NCBI GenBank assembly: GCA_900552725.1
Contig: USAT01000009.1
Span: forward strand, 1-32,203
Source: an uncultured Eubacteriales bacterium
GTDB lineage: Bacteria; Bacillota; Clostridia; Oscillospirales; Oscillospiraceae
Direction of reading: 5' to 3'
Length of the DNA: 32,203 bases
The notes under the pieces are model-generated. The model made no database searches. It saw only the letters and a list, made by a program, of their open reading frames with translations, and had not been told where the DNA came from. The position numbers and the translations under genes are program-made. Shown here in pieces: positions 8,054-15,493 of the stretch (position 1 is the first letter of the stretch; each line of letters starts with the position of its first letter).

Positions 8054-8799
8054 TCGGAAAAGCCCAGCTTTTCCGCCAGTTGATCCAGATAGTCGATGTG
8101 GCCGTGATTGGCAGCGTACAGTGTCACAAAGCCGTCCTCCTGCGCCGTGACCTCCTGTCCGCCGCAGATCACCCGCTGTCCCTTTTTCAGGTAGACCTTT
8201 TGTCCGTTGATCAGCTCATCCCGATAGCGGTCGACGGCCATCTGATAATGCGCCCGGAACCGGGCCTGCGCCGTTTCCTCGTCACCGAGATGACGGTAGA
8301 TCAGCGCTTCATCCACCAGCGGGACGCCGCCTGTTCTGTCAAAGTTGGGATATTCCCCTCTGTGGGCAAGGATCCCCTCCCGCGTGGACAGCACATTGAA
8401 TACCGGAAGCACCTTGTCGAAGATATCATGATAAATCTCTTCCTCTATTGCGTCGATATCGCCGCGAAGGTCAAAGCACTTCACCGCTTCTCCGTCTATG
8501 TCACCAAGGCTGGAACGGATATTGCACTCGTAATCATGGTAGTATTTTTTCGGCGGCTTGCCCAAAAAGAGGGCGGTTCTGTCACACTCCGGAACGCGAA
8601 TTCCCACCCCGACGCACAGCAGATGGGTCTCCTCCCGGTACGCCTGCCCGCATTGAAAACGGATGACCTGTGAAATGTCATCCAGAAAGAAGCGGTGCAG
8701 TGTCCGGCCATACTTCCGGAAGCCCAGCTGCTTCAGGTCACGGTACAGGCTGTCCTCGATCCGGTCGATACGGAGCGATATCTCTGACTTTTCTCTCAT
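8026..8799 (-). CDS. DUF4304-like protein
   Basis: This 257-residue protein has an N-terminal region of the DUF4304 kind: LKQLGFRKYGRTLHRFF, then a QVIRFQCGQAY strand and VGVGIRVPE. The middle and C-terminal parts (about 130-257) are helical, with a segment rich in strands around GQRVICGGQEV. The start at 8799 is supported by GGGAGGGG seven bases upstream. DUF4304 has no known function and often occurs in genes of bacterial accessory or polymorphic-immunity type; no toxin partner is visible here. It has its own promoter. Confidence 0.65.
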   Translation of the reverse strand: MREKSEISLRIDRIEDSLYRDLKQLGFRKYGRTLHRFFLDDISQVIRFQCGQAYREETHLLCVGVGIRVPECDRTALFLGKPPKKYYHDYECNIRSSLGDIDGEAVKCFDLRGDIDAIEEEIYHDIFDKVLPVFNVLSTREGILAHRGEYPNFDRTGGVPLVDEALIYRHLGDEETAQARFRAHYQMAVDRYRDELINGQKVYLKKGQRVICGGQEVTAQEDGFVTLYAANHGHIDYLDQLAEKLGFSDCIPEQPLL

Positions 8800-8834
8800 A
8801 CGGCCCCTCCCTGCTCAACGCTTTCCTTGCTGTC

Positions 8835-8863
8835 ATTCTAGCAAATTCGGCGGAAATGCGCAA
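8835..8863 (-). promoter_or_regulatory. Promoter for the DUF4304-like gene
   Basis: TTGCGC (8858-8863) and TAGAAT (8835-8840) are separated by 17 bases on the minus strand, about 36 bases before the start codon. Confidence 0.6.
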
Positions 8864-8886
8864 CCCTGTGGAGGCCATTAGACGGC

Positions 8887-8920
8887 AAAACACCGCATGT
8901 CCCGAGGGACGTGCGGTGTT
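8887..8920 (-). terminator. Probable terminator of asnB
   Basis: A 15-bp stem (AACACCGCATGTCCC / GGGACGTGCGGTGTT, one G-T wobble) with a two-base gap is followed on the minus strand by TTTT. The U-run is short, so termination strength is uncertain. It lies about 80 bases past the asnB stop. Confidence 0.6.
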
Positions 8921-9001
8921 CTGCTGTATTTGAGGAGAGATCATGGCAATTTATCTACACGCTTGTCACGGATAGGGCCATGACAGGCGGTGCCAGTGGG
9001 A

Positions 9002-10582
9002 TTATTGACCGCTTGCGCCGTAGTTGGACAGCACGCGGGCGGAGGGATCGTTGACGTCGCAGCCCGCCCAGGACTTGTTGGGCATCCAAAAGTCCACAAT
9101 CATTTCGGACTGGCCGGGATAGTACTTCTCGAAAATCTCCCGGTACAGCAGCGATTCCTTGGTGAAGGGCTGGGCGTGGGAGAAATGCTTACGGCGCTCT
9201 TCAAACTCGGCGTCGGTATAGCAGGTCTCGGCGAAGGCCTTCAGGTGATCCACCATGGAGTGGCCCACCGCGTCGGAGAAGGCGGCCTTTTCCCGGTACA
9301 GGATGTCGTGGGGCAGGTAATCCCCTTCAAAGGCGTGGCGCAGCAGGTACTTGCCCTTGCCGTAGACATTGACCTTCTTGGCCGGGTCGATGGCCAGCAC
9401 ATAGCGGACGAAGTCCAGATCGCCGAAGGGCACGCGGGCCTCCAGGGAGTTGACGGAGATGCAGCGGTCGGCGCGGAGCACATCGTACATGTGCAGCTCG
9501 TGAACGCGCTTCTCGGCCTCCTTCTGGAATTCCTCGGGAGAGGGCGCGAAGTCGGTGTACTTATAGCCGAACAGCTCGTCGGAGATCTCGCCGGTCAGCA
9601 GCACGCGGATGTCGGTGTTCTCATGGATCCACTTGCACATCAGGTACATGCCCATGCTGGCCCGGATGGTGGTGATATCGAAGGTGCCCAGCATCTTGAT
9701 GACGAAATCAAGGGCGTCCAGTACCTGCTCCTTGGTCATAATGACCTCGGTATGGTCGCTGCCGATGTAGTCGGCCACGATGCGGGCATATTTCAGGTCG
9801 ATGGCATCCTCCCGCATGCCGATGGCGAAGGTACGGATGGGGGTCTTGCTCTCCCGGGCGGCGATGGCGCACACCAGAGAGGAGTCCAGGCCGCCGGACA
9901 GCAGGAAGCCCACCTTTGCGTCGGCCACCAGCCGCTTCTTTACGCCGGCCACCAGCTTGTCGTGGATGTTGGTGCACACAGTCTCCAGATCATCATAGCA
10001 GAACTGCTTGACCTTGGTGATATCGTCGTAGCAGACGAATTTGCCGTCCTTGTAGTAGTGTCCGGGAGGAAACGGCATCACCTTGCCGCACATGCCCACC
10101 AGGTTCTTGGGCTCACTGCCAAAGACGATGACGCCCTTTTTGTCATAGCCGTAGTACAGCGGGCGGATGCCGATGGGGTCGCGGGCGGCGATGAACTGCT
10201 TCGTCTCGCCGTCATAGAGGATCAGAGCATACTCCGCGTCCAGCATTCTGAACATGTCCACGCCATATTCCTTGTACAGCGGCAGAAGTATCTCGCAATC
10301 GGAACCGCTGCGGAAGGAATAGCCCTTTTCCAGCAGCTTGGCCTTGCATTTCTCGTAGCCGTAGATCTCGCCGTTGCAGACCACATAGCTGTCGCCCAGG
10401 CGGAAGGGCTGCATCCCCTCCGGCGTCAGGCCCATGATGGCCAGACGGTGAAAGCCCAGCAGACCGTGGCCGGTATCCACGATCCGGCTGTCGTCGGGGC
10501 CGCGGGAAACGGTCTCCATGAAGCCGTCGGTAAAGGCGGCGATGTCAGTGCAGGTGTCACAATACCCAATGATCGAACACAT
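9002..10582 (-). CDS. asnB: Asparagine synthetase B, glutamine-hydrolysing
   Basis: This 526-residue enzyme makes asparagine from aspartate, ATP and glutamine in the cytoplasm. The N-terminal glutaminase domain begins with the catalytic Cys2 (MCSIIGY), and has RGPDD (27-31), HRLAI (45-49) and NGEIYG (70-75). The synthetase domain carries the pyrophosphate loop SGGLDSS (229-235). The length is slightly below the 554 residues of the E. coli enzyme. The start is preceded by CGGAGGG. Upstream lies a T-box leader with an Asn specifier, which strongly supports the asparagine assignment over other class II amidotransferases. Confidence 0.95.
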   Translation of the reverse strand: MCSIIGYCDTCTDIAAFTDGFMETVSRGPDDSRIVDTGHGLLGFHRLAIMGLTPEGMQPFRLGDSYVVCNGEIYGYEKCKAKLLEKGYSFRSGSDCEILLPLYKEYGVDMFRMLDAEYALILYDGETKQFIAARDPIGIRPLYYGYDKKGVIVFGSEPKNLVGMCGKVMPFPPGHYYKDGKFVCYDDITKVKQFCYDDLETVCTNIHDKLVAGVKKRLVADAKVGFLLSGGLDSSLVCAIAARESKTPIRTFAIGMREDAIDLKYARIVADYIGSDHTEVIMTKEQVLDALDFVIKMLGTFDITTIRASMGMYLMCKWIHENTDIRVLLTGEISDELFGYKYTDFAPSPEEFQKEAEKRVHELHMYDVLRADRCISVNSLEARVPFGDLDFVRYVLAIDPAKKVNVYGKGKYLLRHAFEGDYLPHDILYREKAAFSDAVGHSMVDHLKAFAETCYTDAEFEERRKHFSHAQPFTKESLLYREIFEKYYPGQSEMIVDFWMPNKSWAGCDVNDPSARVLSNYGASGQ

Positions 10583-10589
10583 TTTGTTA

Positions 10590-10626
10590 CCCTCCGTATA
10601 TGTGAAGTCTCAGCAAATACGATAGG
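10590..10626 (-). promoter_or_regulatory. Possible Shine-Dalgarno sequestrator hairpin of the asnB T-box
   Basis: The strand at 10617-10626 (CCTATCGTAT on the transcript) can pair with 10590-10599 (ATACGGAGGG), which holds the asnB ribosome site. Pairs are five Watson-Crick, then G-U, one A-A mismatch, G-U and two G-C. The upstream strand is shared with the 3' side of the T-box antiterminator stem. No U-run follows, so control may act on translation rather than termination. Confidence 0.45.
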
Positions 10627-10848
10627 GCGAGGTGCTGTGCCCCGCGGTGCCACCTATCTTTGGCCTCTTTCTACGGCTTCCATCAAAGCCTTGCCGTGAT
10701 AACGGACGGCAGCTCCGGCACACCTACTAGGGGGTCTCCCCCGTTGGGATCGCGGCTCACCGGGTGTTCTTCCCGTGAGCGCCGCCCGCATGGCTTCCAC
10801 CATCCCATGCTCGCTTGTGGGCGCGTATTCACGGTACTTTTCCCGGCT
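10621..10848 (-). promoter_or_regulatory. T-box riboswitch, tRNA-Asn specific
   Basis: The leader shows the standard T-box parts on the minus strand. Stem I has a CCGGG/CCCGG base, CCGTG/CACGG and GCGCC/GGCGC helices, and a GCATGG/CCATGC top closing a GATGGTGGAAG loop. The specifier loop GAAGAACA holds AAC (10766-10768), an Asn codon. The T-box sequence GGTGGCACCGCGG is at 10642-10654. Its TGGC bulge would pair with a tRNA whose discriminator base is G, as expected for tRNA-Asn. GATAGG/CCTATC closes the antiterminator stem. Uncharged tRNA-Asn should raise asnB expression. Confidence 0.93.
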
Positions 10849-10888
10849 CAGACGCCTTTTTCGTGATGTATATGGAGGTTTTCGACGC

Positions 10889-10927
10889 AAAAAAGGCGTC
10901 AAGGAGATCACTCTCCAAGACGCCTTT
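10889..10927 (-). terminator. Terminator-like hairpin at the very start of the asnB leader
   Basis: On the minus strand AAAGGCGTC (10919-10927) pairs with GACGCCTTT, with an inner GGAGA/TCTCC helix and a GTGA loop, and a run of six Ts ends at 10889. It begins only about ten bases after the predicted transcription start and precedes the T-box. A second copy, AAAAAGGCGTC (10851-10861), can pair with the same 3' arm instead. Confidence 0.65.
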
Positions 10928-10943
10928 GCCTTCGATGGACGCT

Positions 10944-10972
10944 ATTATATACACCATACGCACATTTGTCAA
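10944..10972 (-). promoter_or_regulatory. Consensus sigma-A promoter of asnB
   Basis: A perfect TTGACA (10967-10972), 17-base spacer and perfect TATAAT (10944-10949) lie on the minus strand. Transcription should start near 10937, giving an unusually long leader of about 355 bases before asnB. Confidence 0.85.
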
Positions 10973-11045
10973 TCTATGTTTTACACAACTTTTGCGGCCT
11001 TTTCACCGGGCTTTCTTTGTCAGTGTGTCAAAGACGAAAAAGGGC

Positions 11046-11074
11046 TTGCGCCATGGAAGGCGCCAGAGTACAAT
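11046..11074 (+). promoter_or_regulatory. Promoter of the small-enzyme set
   Basis: TTGCGC (11046-11051), 17 bases, then TACAAT (11069-11074). It precedes the first GNAT gene by about 30 bases and is divergent from the asnB promoter. Confidence 0.5.
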
Positions 11075-11104
11075 AGTACTATCAACACACGAGGAGGCGG
11101 CTGT

Positions 11105-11587
11105 ATGGGACTGGAGCTGATCCCCGCCTATGGGCATCAGGAGGAGATCGTGACGCTGTTCACGGAGTACACCGACATGCTGATGGAGCAGGATGCCGTG
11201 GTGCGGCAGTACCTGATCCTGCAGAACTATCAGAAGGAGCTGGCGCATCCGGAGAGCAAGTACGGCATGCCGGAGGGGCGGCTGTATCTGGCCTGTTGGG
11301 ACGGCCAACTGGCGGGCTGCATCGGCCTGCGGAAGCTGGATGAGGCACGGGGTGAGCTGAAGCGGCTGTACGTCCGGCCGGACTTCCGGGGCCACCGCAT
11401 GGGCGAGGCGCTGATACAGCGCATCCTTGACGACGCCAGGGAGATCGGCTACCGGCATGTGCTGCTGGACACGCTGCCCTTCCTGCATTCCGCCATCCGG
11501 CTGTATCGGGAGATGGGGTTTTACGAGATCGGCTGCTACAACGAAAGTCCGATAGAGACCACTATCTTCATGCAATACGACTTATAA
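11105..11587 (+). CDS. GNAT-family N-acetyltransferase
   Basis: This 160-residue enzyme should transfer an acetyl group from acetyl-CoA to an unknown amine. The core is LKRLYVRPDFRG (about 81-92), followed by the acetyl-CoA loop RGHRMG and the helix EALIQRILDDA. The C-terminal AIRLYREMGFYEIG (about 135-148) is the typical last helix-strand pair. The ATG at 11105 is preceded by GAGGAGG at good spacing; in-frame codons further upstream run back through the asnB leader and are not used. It is the first of four genes reading the same way. Confidence 0.85.
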   Translation: MGLELIPAYGHQEEIVTLFTEYTDMLMEQDAVVRQYLILQNYQKELAHPESKYGMPEGRLYLACWDGQLAGCIGLRKLDEARGELKRLYVRPDFRGHRMGEALIQRILDDAREIGYRHVLLDTLPFLHSAIRLYREMGFYEIGCYNESPIETTIFMQYDL

Positions 11588-11598
11588 GGAGGTGTCCT

Positions 11599-11916
11599 AT
11601 GGCCACCACACAGGATTACATCGAATACGTCTGTGAGCGTCTGCCGGAGTGCGGCGATGTGCGCTATCGCAAAATGTTCGGCGAGTATATGGTCTACGTC
11701 AACGACAAGCCCCTGCTGACGGTATGCGACAATACGGTATTTGTCAAAAAGGTGCCGGAGCTGGCAGAGCTTATGGCGGGCGCCGGTGTCGGCTGCCCCT
11801 ATGAGGGCGCAAAGGAGCACTACATCCTGGACATCGACGACACGGACTTGACGGCGCGGGTCATCGCCGTTCTGGAGCCCATCACACCCATCCCCAAGAA
11901 ACGAAAGAAGGCATAA
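11599..11916 (+). CDS. TfoX N-terminal domain protein
   Basis: This 105-residue protein has the TfoX-N pattern: a first helix (DYIEYVCERL), then RYRKMFGEYMVYVNDK (22-37), VFVKK, and a Tyr-Lys-rich strand before the basic tail PKKRKKA. TfoX-N domains occur alone in many Firmicutes, where their role is not known; in Proteobacteria the full TfoX protein controls competence genes, but the second domain of TfoX is absent here. The ribosome site is AAGGAGGTG. It lies 11 bases after the first GNAT gene. Confidence 0.8.
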   Translation: MATTQDYIEYVCERLPECGDVRYRKMFGEYMVYVNDKPLLTVCDNTVFVKKVPELAELMAGAGVGCPYEGAKEHYILDIDDTDLTARVIAVLEPITPIPKKRKKA

Positions 11917-11921
11917 TCTTC

Positions 11922-12491
11922 ATGGATACCATCACCATCCGCACCGCAAACCTGGATGACGCGGCGGCGCTGCTGGCCATCTATGCCCCTTATGTGGAGC
12001 AGACGGCCATCACCTTTGAATATGAAGTGCCCTCGCTGGAGGAATTCCGGGGCCGCATCGCTCACACGCTGCGGCGCTATCCCTATCTTGTGGCGGAGGA
12101 AAACGGCGAAATCCTGGGCTACGCCTACACCGGTCCCTTCGGTGAGCGGGCCGCTTATAGTTGGGCCGTGGAGACCAGCATCTATCTGCGGCAGGATGTG
12201 CGGGGTAAGGGTCTGGGCAAGCGGCTGTATCAGGCGCTGGAGGATGTCTCCCGTACGCAGCATGTGCAGAGCCTCTACGCCTGCATCGCCTATCCCGACG
12301 CCGACGACGCCCACCTGAGCGGCAACAGTGTGGCCTTCCATACCCATCTGGGCTATGCCACGGTGGGCCGGTTCCCCCACTGCGGCTACAAGTTCGGCAC
12401 ATGGTACAACATGGCGTGGATGGAGAAAACGCTGGGCGATCACGCGGTGCCGCCCGCACCGTTCGTGCCGTTCCCGGAGCTTGGCGTTTGA
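11922..12491 (+). CDS. GNAT acetyltransferase, phosphinothricin/methionine-sulfoximine type
   Basis: This 189-residue protein resembles the PAT/YncA (MnaT) branch of GNATs. IRTANLDDAAALLAIYAPYVEQT (5-27) and ITFEYEVPSLEEF are typical of that group, as are the acetyl-CoA loop RGKGLGKRLY and the ending FPHCGYKFGTWYNMAWME. Members acetylate small amino-acid analogues such as methionine sulfoximine or phosphinothricin; the natural substrate here is not known. It starts five bases after the TfoX-N gene, with only a weak GAAGG ribosome site, so coupling is likely. Confidence 0.85.
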   Translation: MDTITIRTANLDDAAALLAIYAPYVEQTAITFEYEVPSLEEFRGRIAHTLRRYPYLVAEENGEILGYAYTGPFGERAAYSWAVETSIYLRQDVRGKGLGKRLYQALEDVSRTQHVQSLYACIAYPDADDAHLSGNSVAFHTHLGYATVGRFPHCGYKFGTWYNMAWMEKTLGDHAVPPAPFVPFPELGV

Positions 12492-12509
12492 TGAATCAGG
12501 AGGATACAC

Positions 12510-12881
12510 ATGGATCTGCATGAATTCTGGCAGGCGACGCTGGCGCAGGACGCCGCGCGGATGCGGGAATTTTTTCACCCGGACGCCTATGTAAACTGGC
12601 ACAACAGCAACGAGCATTTTACCGTGGAGGAGTTCATCCGCGCCAACTGTGAATACCCCGGCGCATGGGACGGCGCTATTGAGCGTATTGAACAGGCCGG
12701 TGATCTGTTTATCACCGCTACCCACGTCTATTCCCGGGACGGTGCGCTGTCCTTCCATGCTGTCTCCTTCATCCGCGTCGAAGACGACAGGATCCGAAGT
12801 ATTGACGAATACTGGGGCGATGACGGCCCTGCCCCGGCCTGGCGGCTGGAAAAGCACATTGGAACGCCGATACACGAATAA
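12510..12881 (+). CDS. NTF2-like (SnoaL-type) protein
   Basis: This 123-residue protein looks like an NTF2-like small alpha+beta barrel: an N-terminal helix (LHEFWQATLAQDAARMREFFHPDA), WHNSNEHFTVEEFIRAN, and then strands ending with FIRVEDDRIRSIDEYWGDD. Such proteins can be small enzymes or ligand binders, and no active site can be named. The ribosome site is AGGAGG. It is the last gene of the set and is followed directly by a strong terminator. Confidence 0.75.
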   Translation: MDLHEFWQATLAQDAARMREFFHPDAYVNWHNSNEHFTVEEFIRANCEYPGAWDGAIERIEQAGDLFITATHVYSRDGALSFHAVSFIRVEDDRIRSIDEYWGDDGPAPAWRLEKHIGTPIHE

Positions 12882-12918
12882 AAGGACCCCGAAACCGACG
12901 GTTTCGGGGTCCTTTTTA
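12881..12918. terminator. Bidirectional terminator between the NTF2-like gene and yebC
   Basis: AAAGGACCCCGAAACC pairs with GGTTTCGGGGTCCTTT around a three-base loop, with a T-run on the plus side and an A-run on the other side. It serves the converging genes ending at 12881 and 12929. Confidence 0.92.
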
Positions 12919-12928
12919 TCTGTTTTGA

Positions 12929-13663
12929 TCAGTCCTGCTGCCAGTTATGCCAGACGTTTTGGACGTCTTCGTTATCCTCCAGCATATCCAGAAGCTTGGT
13001 CATGCTGCGGACGTCGTCCTCGCTGGTCATGGTGATGTAGTTTTGGGGAACCATCTCGATCTCCGCGCTCTCAAAGGAATAGCCCTTCTCCTCCAGCGCC
13101 TTGACCACGTCATTGAAGCTGTCGGGATCAGTGGTGACCTCGAACACAGGGCCATCGGCCTCCACGTCCTCGGCACCGGCCTCCAGCGCGTCCATCATGA
13201 CGGCTTCCTCGTCCAGCTCCTCATCCTCGTTATTGATGACGATGACGCCCTTACGGTCGAAGGACCAGCTCACGCAGCCCTGGGCGCCCATGCCCTTGCC
13301 GAACTTATCGAAATAGTGGCGGATCTCGGGGGCGGTACGCTGGCGGTTATCGGTCAGCGCCTCCACGATGACGGCCACGCCGCAGGGGCCGTAGCCCTCG
13401 TAGGTGACGGACTCGTAGTTGTCTGTGTTGCCGGCGCCCAGCGCCTTGTCGATGGTGCGCTTGATGTTGTCGTTGGGCATATTGGCTGCCTTGGCCTTGG
13501 CCACCACGGTGGCCAGACGGGAGTTATTATTGGGGTCGCCGCTGCCGCCCTGCTTGACGGCCACGATGATCTCCTTGGCGATCTTGGTAAACGCGGCGCT
13601 GCGCTTGGCGTCAGCCGCGCCCTTGGTCTTTTGGATATTGTGCCACTTGGAATGTCCGGACAT
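12929..13663 (-). CDS. yebC: YebC/PmpR family protein (TACO1-like)
   Basis: This 244-residue cytoplasmic protein has the hallmark N-terminus MSGHSKWHNIQKTKGAADAK, followed by KAKAANMPNDNIKRTIDKA (57-75) and YEGYGPCGVAVIVEALTDN (88-106). The family length is about 240. Members were described as DNA-binding regulators and more recently as factors that help ribosomes through difficult (proline-rich) sequences. The ribosome site is AAGGAGAAG. It starts three bases after the Nif3-like gene and is the last gene of the trmK operon. Confidence 0.95.
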   Translation of the reverse strand: MSGHSKWHNIQKTKGAADAKRSAAFTKIAKEIIVAVKQGGSGDPNNNSRLATVVAKAKAANMPNDNIKRTIDKALGAGNTDNYESVTYEGYGPCGVAVIVEALTDNRQRTAPEIRHYFDKFGKGMGAQGCVSWSFDRKGVIVINNEDEELDEEAVMMDALEAGAEDVEADGPVFEVTTDPDSFNDVVKALEEKGYSFESAEIEMVPQNYITMTSEDDVRSMTKLLDMLEDNEDVQNVWHNWQQD

Positions 13664-13666
13664 AGT

Positions 13667-14455
13667 TTACTTCTCCTTCTTTATGCAATATTGTATGATC
13701 TCTCGGTCATGGGCGGCCGACAGGGCCACCGTTATGTGCGGAAAGGCCGTCTGCAGACGCTCCGCCAGCACGGGACAGACCACATTCTCTGTGGGAAAAT
13801 GCCCCGCGTCGATCAGGTTCAGCCCCTTCGTGTCCAGGAACTCGTGATAGCTGAGATCCGAGGTCACAAAGGTGTCGCAGCCCAGCGCGATGGCCTGACC
13901 GATATAGTCGCCGCAGGCGCCGCCGCCCACCGCCACGCGGTGCACCGCTTTGCCGCCGTCCACATATCGCAGGCCGCTACAGCCTAAATATTTTATCACA
14001 TCTTGCAGGAACTCCACAAGGGGTTTTTCACAATTTAGCGTCCCAAACCGGCCAATTTTTTCGTCCGTCAGGGGTTTTGTGTCATGAAGCCCCAGTTTTT
14101 CCGCCAGAACGTCGTTGACGCCGCCCTCCGCCGCGTCCAGATTGGTGTGCATGCAGATGGCGGACACGCCGTTTTTCAGCAGCGTGGTGATGGTACGGCC
14201 CTGGGCGTCGCAGGTGGTCACATGCTGCACCTTGTGCCAGACACAGTTCATCAACGGATGGTGGGCCACGATCAGGTCGGCACCCACGGCCACGGCCTCT
14301 GCCGCCACCGCCTCCGTCACGTCCAGCGCCACCAGCACCTTGTGTACTTCGGCATCGCCGTCGCCCACCAGCAGGCCCACGTTGTCCCAGCTCATGGCCA
14401 GATCACGGGGCGCCCAGTCGTACAGGAAGCTCTCGATATCGCAGACACGGGTCAC
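13667..14455 (-). CDS. Nif3-like dinuclear metal-centre protein
   Basis: This 262-residue protein belongs to the Nif3/YqfO/YbgI family. It has WDNVGLLVGD (23-32), AHHPLMN with metal-binding H65 and H66, HTNLDAAEGG with D107, and DAGHFPTENV with H219 and E223. It is the short form, without the extra inserted domain of Bacillus YqfO. The family forms toroidal hexamers with two metals per subunit, and its biochemical role is debated (GTP cyclohydrolase-like or tRNA-linked). Its start overlaps the trmK stop by four bases (ATGA), a conserved pairing in Firmicutes. Confidence 0.92.
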   Translation of the reverse strand: MTRVCDIESFLYDWAPRDLAMSWDNVGLLVGDGDAEVHKVLVALDVTEAVAAEAVAVGADLIVAHHPLMNCVWHKVQHVTTCDAQGRTITTLLKNGVSAICMHTNLDAAEGGVNDVLAEKLGLHDTKPLTDEKIGRFGTLNCEKPLVEFLQDVIKYLGCSGLRYVDGGKAVHRVAVGGGACGDYIGQAIALGCDTFVTSDLSYHEFLDTKGLNLIDAGHFPTENVVCPVLAERLQTAFPHITVALSAAHDREIIQYCIKKEK

Positions 14456-15147
14456 AGCGCATCCCTCTTTTCCTTCAAAATGCGGCAGAGTTCTGTCAAT
14501 TCTTTTACCTTTACAGCACTTTCGACAACAGACGATTTCTGCAATCCCTCGACAGCCTTCTGCAGCTTGCCGATCCGCTCGTCCAGATAGGCGCCGTACA
14601 GAGGGTCGCCGTCCAGCAGAACGCCGCCGTACTGCTGCGCCGCCGTCAGGGGCGGCTGTGTCCCTCCCCGGACGGCAAACACGGGATAGAGGTGATCCTT
14701 GTCCCAGACCAGCCGCTCTTCTGTAAAGGCATATCCGTTGTCAACCAGCCATTTTCTGAGGTATTCCACCTTCGTCATCGGCTGAAGCAGCAGCAAATGG
14801 CTGCCGTCCGCCGTCCAGGGCGCGGCGCTCAGGATCGCCTGGATGGTCTCACCGCCCATGCCGGCGATGACGACGGTATCCGCCTCGTGGGGCGCGATGG
14901 CGTCAAGCCCCGGGCAGAGCCGGAAGTCTATTCCGTCCACCTCATACTCCGCCGCCGTCTGCCGGGCGTGCTGCAGGGGCCCGTCCACAATGTCGGAGGC
15001 GATGGCACGGGAGATGCGCCCCTGCTGCAGCAGATACACCGGCAGATAGCCGTGATCCGTTCCCACGTCGGCCAGACGGCTTCCCGCCGGTACCATATCC
15101 GCCAGAAGCTGTAAGCGAGGCTGTAAAGCCAATTCTCTCATCTTCAT
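14452..15147 (-). CDS. trmK: tRNA adenine-22 N1-methyltransferase TrmK
   Basis: This 231-residue class I methyltransferase should methylate A22 of tRNA using S-adenosylmethionine. Motif I is DVGTDHGYLPVYL, followed by ASDIVDGPLQHA, and the TrmK-type catalytic region is VIAGMGGETI followed by LLLLQPMTKVEYLRKWL. A coiled tail ends the protein. An earlier in-frame ATG at 15174 falls inside the terminator hairpin of the upstream gene, so the start is placed at 15147; 15141 is equally possible, since neither has a strong ribosome site. It heads the trmK, Nif3-like, yebC operon. Confidence 0.9.
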   Translation of the reverse strand: MKMRELALQPRLQLLADMVPAGSRLADVGTDHGYLPVYLLQQGRISRAIASDIVDGPLQHARQTAAEYEVDGIDFRLCPGLDAIAPHEADTVVIAGMGGETIQAILSAAPWTADGSHLLLLQPMTKVEYLRKWLVDNGYAFTEERLVWDKDHLYPVFAVRGGTQPPLTAAQQYGGVLLDGDPLYGAYLDERIGKLQKAVEGLQKSSVVESAVKVKELTELCRILKEKRDAL

Positions 15148-15158
15148 ATAAACAGGAT

Positions 15159-15187
15159 AAAACGCATACGGCACGCCGTATGCGTTT
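15159..15187 (-). terminator. Terminator of the DUF1858 gene
   Basis: AAACGCATACGGC and GCCGTATGCGTTT form a 13-bp stem around a two-base centre, followed on the minus strand by TTTTATC. It fills most of the gap before trmK. Confidence 0.8.
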
Positions 15188-15202
15188 ATCAGCTCAAGTC
15201 AG

Positions 15203-15412
15203 TTACTCGGCCTTGCCGTTGGCAGCCTCGTTGACCACGGCCAGCAGCTTGTCAACGTCAACACCGTGGACGGCGCAGGCTTCCTCGACGGTCTCGCCGC
15301 GGGAGGAGGGGCAGCCCAGGCAATGCATGCCGATGGAGAAGAAGATAGGCGCGGTCTGGGGCGCGATGTCAAGGATGTCGCCGATAATGGTATCTTTGGT
15401 AATTTCGATCAT
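15203..15412 (-). CDS. DUF1858 domain protein
   Basis: This 69-residue protein has the DUF1858 pattern: ITKDTIIGDILDIAP, then FFSIGMHCLGC with the paired cysteines, then ETVEEACAVHGVDVDKLL. These small proteins carry a redox-active or metal-binding CxxC-like pair and often accompany hybrid-cluster or Fe-S proteins; no such gene is adjacent here. The ATG at 15412 follows TTGGAGGTC; a longer in-frame start at 15463 would overlap the promoter and is rejected. Confidence 0.9.
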   Translation of the reverse strand: MIEITKDTIIGDILDIAPQTAPIFFSIGMHCLGCPSSRGETVEEACAVHGVDVDKLLAVVNEAANGKAE

Positions 15413-15441
15413 GTTTTTGACCTCCAAGAGTATTTGAGGAT

Positions 15442-15470
15442 AGTATACCCCAAAAGTCCGCATTTTTCAA
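15442..15470 (-). promoter_or_regulatory. Promoter of the DUF1858 gene
   Basis: TTGAAA (15465-15470) and TATACT (15442-15447) with a 17-base spacer on the minus strand, about 30 bases before the start codon. Confidence 0.65.
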
Positions 15471-15493
15471 CACTGAAATTGCAGAAAATGATC

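Noticed and set aside
8990..10699. Long plus-strand open frame opposite asnB
   Set aside because: The asnB motifs are unambiguous on the minus strand, and the antisense translation has no recognisable domain.
10775..11104. N-terminal extension of the GNAT at 11105
   Set aside because: It would read through the asnB leader and promoter; the ATG at 11105 has a strong ribosome site.
11599..11916. TfoX-N protein as a competence regulator
   Set aside because: The second TfoX domain is absent and no competence gene is nearby, so no competence role is claimed.
15148..15174. Earlier start of trmK at 15174
   Set aside because: The codon lies inside the upstream terminator hairpin, and the extra residues are not part of the family.
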